A stretch of 64,000 nucleotides of DNA, taken from assembly GCA_029207755.1 (NCBI GenBank), contig JARCOQ010000009.1, forward strand, positions 34,184,914 to 34,248,913. Reading direction: 5' to 3'. The notes under the pieces were generated by a model. The model was given only the letters and a program-made list of their open reading frames with translations. It was not told the DNA's origin and searched no databases. The position numbers were made by a program, and so were the translations under genes. The stretch's first letter is position 1. Every line of letters begins with the position of its first letter. The DNA is from Chamaea fasciata. Lineage: Eukaryota > Chordata > Aves > Passeriformes > Sylviidae. Of the stretch, positions 38,101 through 49,610 are shown one piece after another.

Positions 38101-40740
38101 TTAAAACCCAGTGGATCTGGTAAAGATGTATTAAGGAAAAAGGTTCCAATCCAGTAGCACACGCATGCCCAAATTTGCTAAAATTATTTATTTAAAGAAA
38201 GAATGCAACAAAACATTTGGCTGCATTGACACCTACAACAACATTCAGTGATATAATTTGATAATCTCGTAACACTGAGCCTGTAATTTCATTAAAATTT
38301 AAGTAGAACTAATAGCATTTTTCCCAAAAATGATCTATTACTGAACATAGGAGAGGATTAGAGGCAAAAGTCTGTCAACTTTAAGAGCCACATTTTCAAT
38401 AGTAAAATGAAAGCTTTAGGATAAAATTGAACACCTCTTTTTTGCACATCCGCGGATGTTTAGACACCTTAATTACTTTTTAGCTGCATAAGCAAGATTA
38501 GCAAACTGCCCATGTTTATTCACACACTGGTGGTGACAGATGTCATGCTGCCTTCATTTAAAATGTTGCTGTAAGGTGATTAAGCATCTGTGAGCAGAGC
38601 CAGGCAGATGCACAGGAAGCTGCAGCTCAGTTTGCCTTTGCTGAACACATCAGCCAGAAGCATTGGCACTTTCTCCACACTACCTTGCCAGCAGCCTCAG
38701 TTTTGAGCAGAAGGGACCAGCACAAGAACACTTTGGTTTCCCTAACTAGCAGAAGTTTTTCATTGTTCTTCTAGATAATGTTTATAAAAAATACCATGGG
38801 ATAGCAATTAATTCCATGGAAGCTGCCCAGCGGCCATTATATCACAACAAATGTTGTCATCCTTGACAAACAAACAAGGAAAAGTTCGACATGTCCTGAG
38901 TAAAGGAATGAAGCCACTTTTGATTCTCTACCTGAAACTTGTCCCCAGATCCATTCTTAGGCATTCACAGAATGTGAAATTTTAGCCATAGAGAATTTTC
39001 CATAGTAAATTCTTATTTTCTCACTGTCTGTATGGTTTCAGCTTTGTTAAATGATCTATGCACAAAGCTAACAGACAGAACAGGAGGAATTCAGAAGAAA
39101 TATTCTTCAGTATGCAGCATTAGTTTTCATACTGTTATTAGTTTCTTCAGGGAGAAAACACAAAATTCTATAGCCTTGTGGTGCAAGCATTGTCTGTTAT
39201 AAAACACAATTTATGTTGGAGTCGTTATTTTGCTCATATTCTTCAAGGAATATGGAAAATTTACTCTTGAATATTCGAAGTTACACATAAGCACAAAGCT
39301 GCTGTTCTGCTGACACTGCTGTAAATACTTGTTAACTTCGGGAGAACCTAACATATTTTTTCTAGATTTCTAACAGGAAGAAACGTTCAAACTATTCAGT
39401 TTGGTAGAGCTGATAGAGATAAATTAAATAAAAGGCCACAGAGCAGGTGGTGGAGAAGAGATGGAACAAGCACTGCAAAACTGACATTGCACTTAAGGTC
39501 AACAAAGATGAGAAACTGAAGGACTGAAGTGCTTGGGGCTCAGTCCCCGTATTTCTAAAGAAATCACTTGTGCATTTTTTACACTGGTTGGTTAATCTGT
39601 CCATGGTCTATTGAAGATTTTTCAGTATCTGTCCCGTTTACTTGAAGAAATTAAGATCATGAAAAAATGCAGGCAATTCTATCCTAGCACCATTGTTTTA
39701 TGTAACAGTCCTAAACCAGGTTTTATCTGTTACCTGTTCCAATGTCAAGATCTTGCCAACTTTTAAGTGATTAGGAAACAAAACTTCTGAGATTCCTTTG
39801 GGAGATAAATTCATTTTCAAAACGCACTTATTCCAGCAGCACCCTGCACGTGTCCCTAAGCCCTGTTGCCGCAGCTCCCGGGCAGGGATGGGGAGCTCAG
39901 GGCTGGAAGCTGCTCTTGCTGCGCTTGCAGCTTGCGCTGGGAACGCTGGAGGTCCCTCCAGCACCGCTCCAGGAGCAGCTTCTGCAGGGACGGACACCGA
40001 ATTTCACCGCATGGAGCTGGTAAAACACAACCCGCTGTGTGCTCAGCAACTCTCAGCCGCCTCGGGATTTATGTTGTTTTACTCAAATCCCACGTTTTAC
40101 CCCGAGTCCTTTACGTGAACGCAAAGGAGTTGTTGTTTCATGGGGAAAAAAAAAAAAAAAAGTTTTTGAATTAGTTCTGCCAGTGAATAAAGGCTCCTAA
40201 ATTCGGAACATTGAAGTCAGACATTGCAAATTGTGAGAGAGAAGGGGCGCTGGGTCTGTGCTTTCTAACGCCTCCGTCCTTTACATTCCCCGGGTCAGGT
40301 TCCAGAAGAAGTCCCAACAGGTGATTTTTCATAGGCCTCTCTTAAGACCAGCAATATTTTCGGTGCTGAGGCAAGTTAAAACAATTATTAAGAATGCTTC
40401 TTGATCAATAACTCACACCAAAAAAAAAAAGTAAAAACAAGGAGGGTGGGAAGCACAGTCACCAGTATCACTCCAGGTACTTAAAATAATAAAACAAAAG
40501 CTCTGACTACAGGAATGAAAAATCAGGTGAAATTAGTATTTTTACCAATTGCAACACAGGTAGAAAGTCAAATGAAATTTAATTTCCATTGTACTACTGC
40601 TGGCACGATTAACCGTTGCTAGAGTAAAAAAAAAAATTATCTACGGCGAATTAAATTACATATAAAGGTCATATGATAGAGATATATTGTAATAATTGAA
40701 AGAAATAGTAAAAGCGGGGAAAATATTAATGCACTGAGTG
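35154..40740. other. Intergenic or far-upstream CTNNA3 sequence
   Basis: Mostly AT-rich. A stray copy of the hexamer motif (TGCCCCTGCTCCTGCCCC) sits near 35603-35620. A perfect 14-bp palindrome with two CpGs is at 38446-38459. A GC-rich pocket at about 39835-40060 ends, on the minus strand, at a good donor (CAG then GTAACA; exon edge would be 39734), so it could be another CTNNA3 first exon. No protein gene is recognisable. Confidence 0.6.
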
Positions 40741-40779
40741 CCTAATGGCTAGTGTCTCCTGCAGTAGTTCCTGGCTGCC

Positions 40780-41110
40780 TCCTCCCCGCCAGACTCGGGG
40801 CGCAGTTTAATTCTCGGGAGCGGACCCGGCCGGTGCGATCGCGGCCGAGACCCTCCGGGGTCTGTCCCCGCGCCGTCCCTGCGCCGAGCGCCCGCCATTG
40901 CTGCGGGGGCGGGGCCGCGGCCGGCGGCGCCCATTGGCTGCGCGGGCAGGGGCGGGGCGTGCGGCGGGCGGAACGCCCTATAAGGCTGCAGCCGGAGGCG
41001 AACACCAGCATCAGCAGCGATGGCCGAGTGGTTAAGGCGTTGGACTTGAAATCCAATGGGGTCTTCCCCGCGCAGGTTCGAACCCTGCTCGCTGCGGCCC
41101 GGTCGGGCTC
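40780..41110. promoter_or_regulatory. CpG island with CCAAT, GC and TATA boxes upstream of tRNA-Ser
   Basis: A CpG-dense block surrounds the tRNA gene. Upstream of it on the plus strand are CCATTG (40895-40900) and CCATTGG (40931-40937, inverted CCAAT), GC boxes (GGGGCGGGGC at 40906-40915 and GGGGCGGGGC at about 40949-40958) and CTATAAGG at 40978-40985, about 30-36 bases before the mature tRNA. Such boxes are usual for Pol II promoters; a TATA element at this distance also occurs in some Pol III genes. Confidence 0.6.
41014..41096 (+). tRNA. tRNA-Ser (anticodon TGA)
   Basis: An 83-nt gene folds as a class II tRNA. The acceptor arm is GCAGCGA with TCGCTGC and discriminator G. The D arm is GCC...GGC, the anticodon arm TTGGA-CTTGAAA-TCCAA with anticodon TGA at 41047-41049, and the T arm GCAGG-TTCGAAC-CCTGC. 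The long variable arm (GGGG-TCTT-CCCC) is the serine identity element and has one more loop base than the usual vertebrate gene. The internal Pol III promoter is intact: A box TGGCCGAGTGG at 41021-41031 and B box GGTTCGAACCC at 41075-41085. All stems pair, there is no intron, and CCA is not encoded. It reads UCA codons. Confidence 0.97.
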
Positions 41111-41114
41111 GGGC

Positions 41115-41120
41115 TTTTTT
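41115..41120 (+). terminator. Pol III terminator of tRNA-Ser
   Basis: A T6 run 18 bases past the tRNA 3' end, the standard oligo(T) stop signal for RNA polymerase III. Confidence 0.85.
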
Positions 41121-41299
41121 GTTCTTCCCCGGCCCTCTCCTATTCCTCGTCGGAGGAAGTTTTTGCTTCTCGCGTCTCTCGGCTAAAGTCCTCTGCAAGA
41201 GGCAGAGCGGTTAGCTGGGATGGCGCAGAACGGGGCAGGTCGGAAGGAACACGGCGGATCATCTGCGTGTGCGGGGCGATCCCGCGGCACACAGCAGGA

Positions 41300-41665
41300 C
41301 AATGTTCCCTCAGGCTCTGGAATGTCACCTCCACAGCCTCTCTGGGCAGCCAGTGCTCGGTCACTGCGCAGGGAAGAAGCTCTTCCTCATGTTCAGGTGG
41401 AAGTTCCTGGCTATCGCCTCTTGTGCCGTTGCTGGGCACCCCCGAGCAGAGCCTGGCTCCATCCCCTTGGCACCCATTTTGGATATTTACACACGTTGCA
41501 GAGGCGCCTCTCAGCCATCTCTTTGTGACTCTGAGCCCCCTCAGCCTTTCCTCACAAGAGGCGATCCAGACTCCTCATCGTCTTTGTTGTCCTGTGGCAT
41601 TTATCCTACTGCAGCTCCTCAGGCCGTGCCCGTCTGCTCCTCCCCTAGCCCTGCCAGGAAGAACG
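41300..41665 (-). mobile_element. CR1-like LINE fragment
   Basis: The plus strand resembles the reverse complement of a CR1 3' portion: CCTCTCTGGGCAGCCAGTG, AGAAGCTCTTCCTCATGTTC, AGGTGGAAGTTCCTG, GAGCAGAGCCTGGCTCCATC, CAGCCTTTCCTCACAAGAG and CCTCATCGTCTTTGTTG. It lies about 200 bp 3' of the tRNA gene. The 250-codon ORF across it is chance reading through the repeat. Confidence 0.7.
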
Positions 41666-44600
41666 GTAGAACCAAAGCTGCAGCAGGGCCCAGGGCAAGT
41701 TTCTGGCCTTGCATCTACGAGCAGGGACAAGAGCCCTCCTTGGAGGTGACAAAATTAATAATATCAGCAGAAGGCTTCTCTGTAAGGAATGGACTTGCTC
41801 CATCAAACCTTGCCTTTCCTGAAGGAAGCTGGTCTGATTCCTCCTGGACCTCCAGTGAGGGGGCCCTCAATCCTCTTTTCCTGCCTTTTATGACCTTCTG
41901 CACTTGCATGATGCACATACACACACAGCATGGTGACCAGGGAGGGAAAACCCACAGAAGTTGTTATGCCATTAATAACCAGGAAAAACAAAAGCAGGCA
42001 GCATTCCCCAGTCGTCTCTGATTAGCTTAAACCGAGTCCTCGCCACTCATGTGTGAGTCTCCTCTCCTCCTCTCTCCTGTGGAGACTCTTTCAGCCCCAG
42101 CACTAGTGAAGGGCTGAAAAAAGTGCAAAGCCGAGAAAGAAAAAGCTGCAAATATGAAAAAAGCCATTTCCACAGAGGCCAAAAAAAGGCCAGAGCTGCC
42201 ACAGCTTTTCACTCCTCTCTGTCTTAAAGACAAGAGAAAAACCCAGCATAAACATATGCAAACCCATTTCCTCTAGCATATTTTGCTAGTGCAATTCAAT
42301 TTCATCAAGAAATAGAGGCAGGGGAAAAAAGAGGAACAATAAAGAAAGAGGGAACAGACACTAGTTATTTAAGCTGGCAGCCAAATGAACATTTCAAAGT
42401 GCTCCCTAGCGAGGCTCCCAGGGATTTCCGGCTTGGGGGTTTGTTTCTGTCAGGGCACACGCGAGCGCGTTGGCAGCGGCAGGCCAAGGATGGATGTGGG
42501 GATCCTGTGGAAGGCTTGGATCCCTGGAAAGAGAGGACCTCGAGCAGCAGAAGGCACCAAAGGCACACAGACCCAAACAGCTGCAAGTCTCTTACTCCTC
42601 TGGCCATTCCTGCTCATTCTCCTGCCCATCCTCACCCATGGAGATCAACCACACAAAGCCTGTGAGGAAGAGGAGGAGCTCACAGTCCTCTACCCTGCAA
42701 AAACCCGAGGGCTCCGTGGAAATTCTCAGCTAGCAAATGAGCAGCTCTGGCAATCCTAACGAGGTAAACATAAACATCAGTGTAAGGACTGATGCCCGGA
42801 GTCTAACTGCATCTTCTTAGAGAGGCTCTGTGTCCTTGGTGCCAGCAGAAGCATTTTTGACAAAGCAGCAAGCGAAGCATTTTGTTGAAAACGTTGAGAA
42901 CCACAACACATGTCAAGACTGGAAACTTTTTGAATGTTGGCGGCAAACTTCATTTTCTAGAAGGAACCCCTCTCCGTTACTGCTCGGCCAGAAGGAGGGA
43001 GAAAGAGCAAACCGCTGTGAAGATGGAACGGAGGGATGAAAATTCATTTTCTCCAGCATCCATGGGGTGTGGCAGGTTCTAGCCAGCAGAGACCAGAGCT
43101 CCCAGTTTATCCTGTGCACCAGCCACTGCAGAGGCTCAGACAGAAGCCCTTCAGAGCTGGGACAAACAGAGCACATCCAGAGCCCAACCTCCATTAGCAA
43201 GGGAGGGAGATGAGATTAATGCAGCAAAGGGGAAAGCACCGACACACGCGGTGCCGCCATCACCGCGGGGGCAGCTCTGCCAACAGCAGGGGGAATGTGT
43301 GCGCTGCCCTGCAATAAAACTACCCACCGCAAACGAACTGATAATCATCTGCCCGCCTGACTGTGACACGGCCCAACAGCCTACCGAGAGGCTTTATCTT
43401 TTGCTGTGTAATTTCATCAGCTTTACAACAGCCTCACTGCTTACACTTTCATATCCTGAAATGAGAGATGAGCCTGCTGGGAAGGTAGGATGGCGATGTT
43501 CACGCTCAGGAAATTAAAGATACACAGTATCTCTTTTAATAATCAGGATACTTGCTTCTATTATAGAACATATAAACCGCTTTTTTTTAAAATCTCATTT
43601 AAAGAGGAGAACAAACAATCAAGAAACGACCTCACCTACCATTCAGCATTACTCAGCCTGAGATTTCAAGCCATGTACTGTCAATACTCATCATCCAAAC
43701 TAACTCTCACACTGTCACTTGGCACATCTTGGCAAAGCAATTTGGCAAAACAAAAAGGTTGAGAATGTTTTAGTTCTTGACAATCTTATTTATTCTGCAC
43801 TTGCACAGGTATAACAGCAGCAAATAAAGATATAATAATTTATATAATTCCAGAACGCCCCCATGCCATTCAGTTTCACTGTAAATAACTTGCTAAAAAG
43901 TTGCTTAATTTCTGTTTGAAATAGTTTCAAAGACCCAGAAACACAGCATTGAACAACGTGTCCTATTCTCAGTATTTTATCATCATTATCATCACACACC
44001 TGCACCCGATCTGCTGTCTCATAATTTCCAGATGAAAACTCCTCGGCCTCCCCAAGTCCAGTACTGGCCGGGTTTTATCAACACTTTTGACTGGACTCCA
44101 GAGGATCTGGGCTCAGCTCACAACTCTGTTTATTTTCATACCAAATCGTTCAGAGCTATAACACAGCACAGTAAATCAGAGCCCTCACGTACTCCAAACA
44201 TCCAGGACCCTTTTCTGCCCATCCGAGCAGCACACAAGGGGAGCTAAAGAAGAAAACAGGAGCTTACCATGTCTTGTAGAGAGCTGCCCTCCTCCAACCT
44301 GAAACTCCCAGGCCCTAATCTAATAAATAGTGTCTGCCTTTGTTGCTGTTGTTCCTCACCCCCACAGACAACCCTTTGCTGTTGTTTCCACTTCGCAAAG
44401 AGAGTAAAGGATCTCAGTGGATCCCTGGAAACCACCAAAGCCTGACTGTTGCCTTATTCACACCTTCACAGAGCCCCAGATCCACCTCACAAGCCCTGTC
44501 CCAATTAAAATTACAGCATGTGAATTACATCTGGTGCTCATCAGTGCAGGGGCCAAAGCACCACATTATTGTTGGTGAAATGTCAGGTGGGACATTCACT

Positions 44601-45850
44601 GGATCTTTTCATGCTACTAGCAAAAACTTTTAAAAGTACTATATATTTGAAGAAACAGATAAGCAGTTTATGCTTTGGGGTGTGGTCTCTGAACGATCTA
44701 ACACTGACTAATTTTCAGGTGCTTGTTTCTTTACCTCCTAACATGAGGGAGAAGTGGGCTGCCCACTCATTCCAGTTAACTGTTGTTACTGGCCAACAGG
44801 TCAGTTCCCACCCGGTTTTAGGGAATAAAAGCAAAAGAGGCTGCACAGGCTCCTCTTGTTTTCCAATACATCTGGGTTTGCTCTGCTAGGCATAGATTAA
44901 CATAACTCAAGAAATACAGAAAAATGGACCATTTCAAGTTTAACATGTACAGAAATAGGGGGTGAAAAGTCTGTACTGGTGGCACTGGGGTACTGGAGCA
45001 CCAGTTAGAACCTGCCCTCCTCATGGGGGCAAACACAAATTACAGGACTTATCTTGAGCAGGTTGTTGCAAAACACGAGCTTTGCCATGAGCTTTCGCTG
45101 GGCTAAGAGCCTTCCAAGTATCTGCAATTATTCATCCAGAGCAAACACCCAAAGGTTCTTTGCCAAAACCAACCACGCAATAATTGGCTAACAATGACAT
45201 CAGTTTTAATGACACAAACTATTAGTTTGCTGTTCAAAGGTCTATTGTATGTTCACTTCTCAAGGGAAACCAGCTCATTAGGTGCTAAATCATCCATCCA
45301 ACTACCCCCTTTCACCTTTACTGGCAAGTGAAACGAGCAGAGGAGAATCTGGGCTGCTGTCTGATTCAAAGTGCTCCAGCTGGCTGCATTCCCATCCTTT
45401 TGTTACAGGGAACACCGTTCCCTATTACGTACTATCTTTCACACAGAGTAAGAGGTTTTTCCTCTGGCTACTGTTACATTGTTTACAGTCCCTCTATATA
45501 AAATGGACCAGAAGTCTTTCCTGAGCAAATACCTTTGTATGAAGTAAAGCAGCAAATGTACGAGAAAAAAAACAGTTATGTTTACCAAATATTAGAGAGA
45601 ATTAATAACCTCGCCTCTATAATGTTTCCAGCTGCAAAATATGCCAGGGAAAAGCATGTGAAATTAAAGATGATGAGCCATGGAACTGGCTCTTGGTACC
45701 AATCCCACCCAGCCTAGGGTCAATATCAGCACAGCACCAGCACCAGCATACCCACCGAGATGACGAATAACAAGAAATTCCAAAGGAATGTCTGTGGTGG
45801 GTGGAGGATTTAATTAAAAAGATGAAAGCAACCCCTTTTCGGTATGCACA
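41666..45850. other. Intergenic DNA between tRNA-Ser and the DNAJC12 3' end
   Basis: Mixed composition. I see no gene, RNA or clear repeat. Short ORFs here lack splice support and family resemblance. Confidence 0.75.
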
Positions 45851-45854
45851 AAGT

Positions 45855-45860
45855 TTTATT
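45855..45860 (-). promoter_or_regulatory. Candidate DNAJC12 polyadenylation signal
   Basis: On the minus strand AATAAA lies about 990 bp past the DNAJC12 stop codon and is followed by a G/T-rich stretch. A variant signal (CATAAA at 46636-46631) lies closer. Without transcript data the true 3' end is unknown. Confidence 0.35.
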
Positions 45861-46848
45861 TGCTGCTGATGGAATTATCTGCCTGCACAAAACCACGTCA
45901 ACATGTGAGCCCAGTTTGCAAGTAAGAAAACAAACACAAAATAAATAAACAATGTAGAATTTGAAAAGTTGCTCAAAGTATCAAAAACTTTTCATGTGAG
46001 ATTTTGTACACATTAGTGCTGACTAGTCTGATTTTTCCTTACCATACAAAGCCCTGATAAAACCATGTCTAGCACTCCTGAGCAGGGAGGGGGAATTGCT
46101 GTGAAGGCACAGGACAATGCTGGCACACATACACAGGGGAGCAGTTTTCCACCGATACATCTTAGGACAAAAATTGCTATCTGGAGAAGTAAAGTTCTGG
46201 AACTGCCTTCCAAAACAAATAGCTGGTGCAAAAAGGGTTCTTGTTAAGGTAGAAGACAAGTGATTTTTAGGAGTGCTTCCTCTGTCACAGAGACCTTGGA
46301 TAACAAGAACCTTCTTATTTCATCTATGACATAAGATCACAACCCTCCTACAAGTGAAGCCTGTATTGAGTACATTATAAATCACTGCAGCGAGTACAAT
46401 GCAATGGAGAAGTGAAGCAGAGCACAGAGTTGAGAGATAAACACAGTTCTGTTTACAGTTCATTGCCATAAAGCTTCTGGAAGATCCTCATTGAGTAGGA
46501 TACCCTGGAGCCCAGGGTTCCACTGAGAGTATGTTTTTTATAACATCACACTATTAAGAGAAATATGGATCACTACACAATATTTGAGAGCACAACAAAC
46601 AATATACATTAGATAACTTCACAAAATCACTTTATGTTAATACTGAAAAGGGCTTTGGCTTATTGAACAGAAAAACCTTCACCTGTAACACTCACAGCAT
46701 GTGAGATAAATCAGTATTTGGACATTGACTGGAACAACACATCACAATCAAAGAATACGAAATACAGATAACTTGTAACTGCCGGCAAAGAAAAGAAAAA
46801 CTGAACTGTTGAACAGAGGATCTCATGCTCCTGGATGTGTTTCTCATC

Positions 46849-46943
46849 TTAGATCTCATAGTTTCTGAATTTCCTCAGAAGGTCTGATGGAGCGTCGCCT
46901 GACCAGCGGAAACGCAAGTGCCAGTAATTCCCCTCTGAAAATC
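46849..46943 (-). CDS. DNAJC12: DNAJC12 coding exon 5 and stop
   Basis: It starts at a CAG acceptor (46944-46946) and reads two bases of a split Arg codon, then FSEGNYWHLRFRWSGDAP and SDLLRKFRNYEI, then TAA at 46851-46849. The C-terminal WHLRFRW and KFRNYEI motifs are the most conserved part of the protein outside the J domain. Confidence 0.97.
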
Positions 46944-48056
46944 CTGAGGGAAAAAAAACAGAAAAACAACTCAATTATTATAAACACGCGTAAAATGAAA
47001 TTTTCTGAAATAATACTTGACAGTCTTCCCCAGAAAAAAGCAAGCAGAAAAGTGGTCACTTCCAGTGCTCTTGAGTAGCACTGAGCTCCTGGCACATTGG
47101 AACAAGAACTGGAACACCAGCCCTCCGAGCAGAGATCAGCTGGTCAGGGTGCAGAGGAGAAGAGCCCCTAAAGAGCGCTCACAAAGGAAAACTGAACAAA
47201 GTGCATTGGCTTCAACCACGTGATGCCACAAATCTGCAAGTACGTGACCTGGGGCCTTTTAATACTAAAGTGTGAACTTCCTTTCACAGCAAAGTGAATC
47301 CTAAGAGCAGAATCAGTGTTCCAATCTCTTGTTTGAGCTGAAATAGCCACCTAGGTGGTAGTCCAGAATTCACCCAGGGCAGCAGACAGGAACAGACAAT
47401 GCCACAGTTTAAAGTGGAACCCCATAGATAAATTTTTGCCGGACCGAAACGAAAACATTATCAACATCCTAACATCAGGAATAAACACTGAAGTGCATAT
47501 ACAGCCTGTCAAATATATTATAATATTAACATTTATAAATGTAAACATATGCCACTGGATATATGAAGGAGGCACTTGACGAGTTTGATGTTTTTCCCAT
47601 TCAAATATCTGGATATTAAATTAAAACTTAAAAGAAAAAAATAGAGAAAGAAGATGCCTGCAAAGACAATCCACCATTACAAGGAACAAGATGATGTTTT
47701 CTTTACTTCAAAATTTTACTGTTCTACAAAGGATACAGTGATGATTTAGTACCAAAAAAAAAAAAAAAAATACATTTTGGTTGAAGCTTTTTTCTTCTTC
47801 TTATTCTCCAGTTTCTTGTTTTGCTAGCAAACAAAGCAGGACATTTGGGATAGGGAAGGAGGAGCTTCTGAAAACTTCAAAATGAAATAAATAATCAAAA
47901 GCAGAAAACCCAACCCAAAATCCCAACCCAAAACCACATTTAAAAAGCTACAAGTTAAAGACACTGTTCTGGAGCAGGCTTCCTCATGACTGAAAGGCCC
48001 CATTTCAGGTCAGCCCCTGGATACTGCCATTTCCTGTAACGCCTGTTTTCACTTAC
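46944..48056 (-). other. DNAJC12 intron 4
   Basis: 1113-bp AT-rich GT-AG intron with an A run near 47754-47770; nothing else recognised. Confidence 0.9.
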
Positions 48057-48258
48057 TTGGGGAGTCCGGATTCTTTGAAGACTGTGGTTTCACATCAGGA
48101 ATTGCAACATCTTCTTGCTCCCTGCTCCCTTCCAACAATCCACCTCCATTGTTTCCCGTCTCTTGGGTCCACATCTCCTTAGTTATGCTGTTGGTATTCC
48201 CAAAGTCAGGAGCTTCCAGCATTTGGTCCTTCTTACTTTGGACAGCCCAGTGCATTGA
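48057..48258 (-). CDS. DNAJC12: DNAJC12 coding exon 4
   Basis: 202 bp, with a CAG acceptor (48259-48261) and a GTAAGTG donor at 48056. It encodes residues 100-166 plus one base: SMHWAVQSKKDQMLE, then a polar, low-conservation stretch (APDFGNTNSITKEMW, TQETGNNGGGLLEGSREQED, VAIPDVKPQSSKNPDSP). The opening SMHW.V..KKD.MLE matches the family; the acidic/polar linker differs, as it does among vertebrates. Confidence 0.96.
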
Positions 48259-49470
48259 CTGAAGGAATGCAAACGTAAAAAAGAACTAAGCCCTATGCTT
48301 TAATGGGGTTTATTTACTTTTTCTTTCTTACATTGCTGTAACAAATGGTTGAACAAAGGACAGTGAGAGCCTGCAGATCAATAGGATAGGGGCAAGCATG
48401 GTTACAAGTCACAAACAGCATTGGAGAGGACACTTTATGGCAGGTGGGGTTGAAGAACAAAATGTACAAGTAGATCAGAATTTCAAGGGCCTTTTGTCCA
48501 GTTTCTTCTCTCATGAATTCAGACATTTTTTAAGAGGGCTTGAGTGGCTTCAGAAATGTTCATTTTCAAAGCTGTCTTTGACTTCAAAGTGCCCTTTGAA
48601 GGCAAAGCAATTTGAAAAGATTTAATGCTAAAGTCTGTGGAACAACATCTGTTTGGAACTGAAGTTAGTTTAATTGGATACTTCCAGCAAACATTCAAGC
48701 TCAGCCATAATGCTGCAGTTGAAGTGTCTCAAACTTCTCTCGTAAGTAGAACTGAGATGGGCAGAATTGACCCAGGAAATTTTTTTTATTCACCTGCCTT
48801 AAAATATGATCATGTAGCCCTGTAACTGCCATTCACTCTAATAAGGCAGGAAAAAAAAATCCAGTATTATGGATTTGAACTCTACTAGGGACACGCTACC
48901 AAATCTTCTCAACAGCAAAATCAGGAGGGGAATCACCCAATAAACTCCTGCCTCTGTCCCAGGTCACCCCACCAGCCCAGCAGGGCCCCTCCAAAGCTCT
49001 GTGGGAAGCCCAGGGTTCCAAAGAAGCATCTTCTGGATTTCCTCAATGAGACCTCTATTTAATCAGACAGCATGAAAACCTCTCTGATAAGCAAAATACC
49101 AAGAGGAGAATATATTATAAAAAGGTCCCAGCTTTACCTTAACTTTGAAAAGAAATCAGTTTCCTACAAAGACAAAGTGAGCTGAAGCATTTGAAAACAG
49201 CCCTTAAGTTACTTAAGCTTCCTATAAAAGCAGCAACTCGATAAATTCACTCTAAAACTAGTGGCCTAATGCCCTTCTGTGAATGGGCTGCTGAAGCCGC
49301 CCAGTTCTTCCAGAATTTCCTTAGCATCCACGGCGCAGGAATGTGTCTGCACTATTGCCATCCCCAGAGCCCGGCCCTGCAGCACAACTCCTCACTGTAA
49401 CTCAGCCCTCACTGTGTGCAGCTTTCTGTCTGGGCCAGCCCCACCTCCCGCCCTCCTGAGCCCCACGGAC
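48259..49470 (-). other. DNAJC12 intron 3
   Basis: 1212-bp intron. It begins with the atypical GTCCGT donor and becomes AT-rich towards its acceptor. No gene or repeat seen. Confidence 0.88.
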
Positions 49471-49610
49471 CGTTCTCATGGAGCTGCTCAGCGCTTCCCA
49501 CTGCTGGAACGGGACGGCGACTCTGCTCCGGCGCCAGAAATCGTAACGCGCGCGGCTCTCCGCGTGGGTCAGGGTCTCCTTGGCTCGCTGCAGCTTCTGG
49601 AAAGTCTCCA
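49471..49610 (-). CDS. DNAJC12: DNAJC12 coding exon 3
   Basis: 140 bp, with a TAG acceptor (49611-49613). It encodes the split Val53 and residues 54-99: ETFQKLQRAKETLTHAESRA, RYDFWRRSRV, AVPFQQWEALSSSMRT. This holds J-domain helices III and IV (RARYD.WRRS) and the FQQWEAL motif. The donor is unusual: ACG is followed by GTCCGT, a weak GT site. No alternative donor near it keeps the phase needed to join the next exon (TCA ATG CAC TGG), so I place the boundary here. The exon is GC-rich. Confidence 0.94.

Noticed and set aside
41269..42021. 250-codon plus-strand ORF
   Set aside because: Its first half is read through a CR1-like fragment in antisense and the rest shows no family resemblance.
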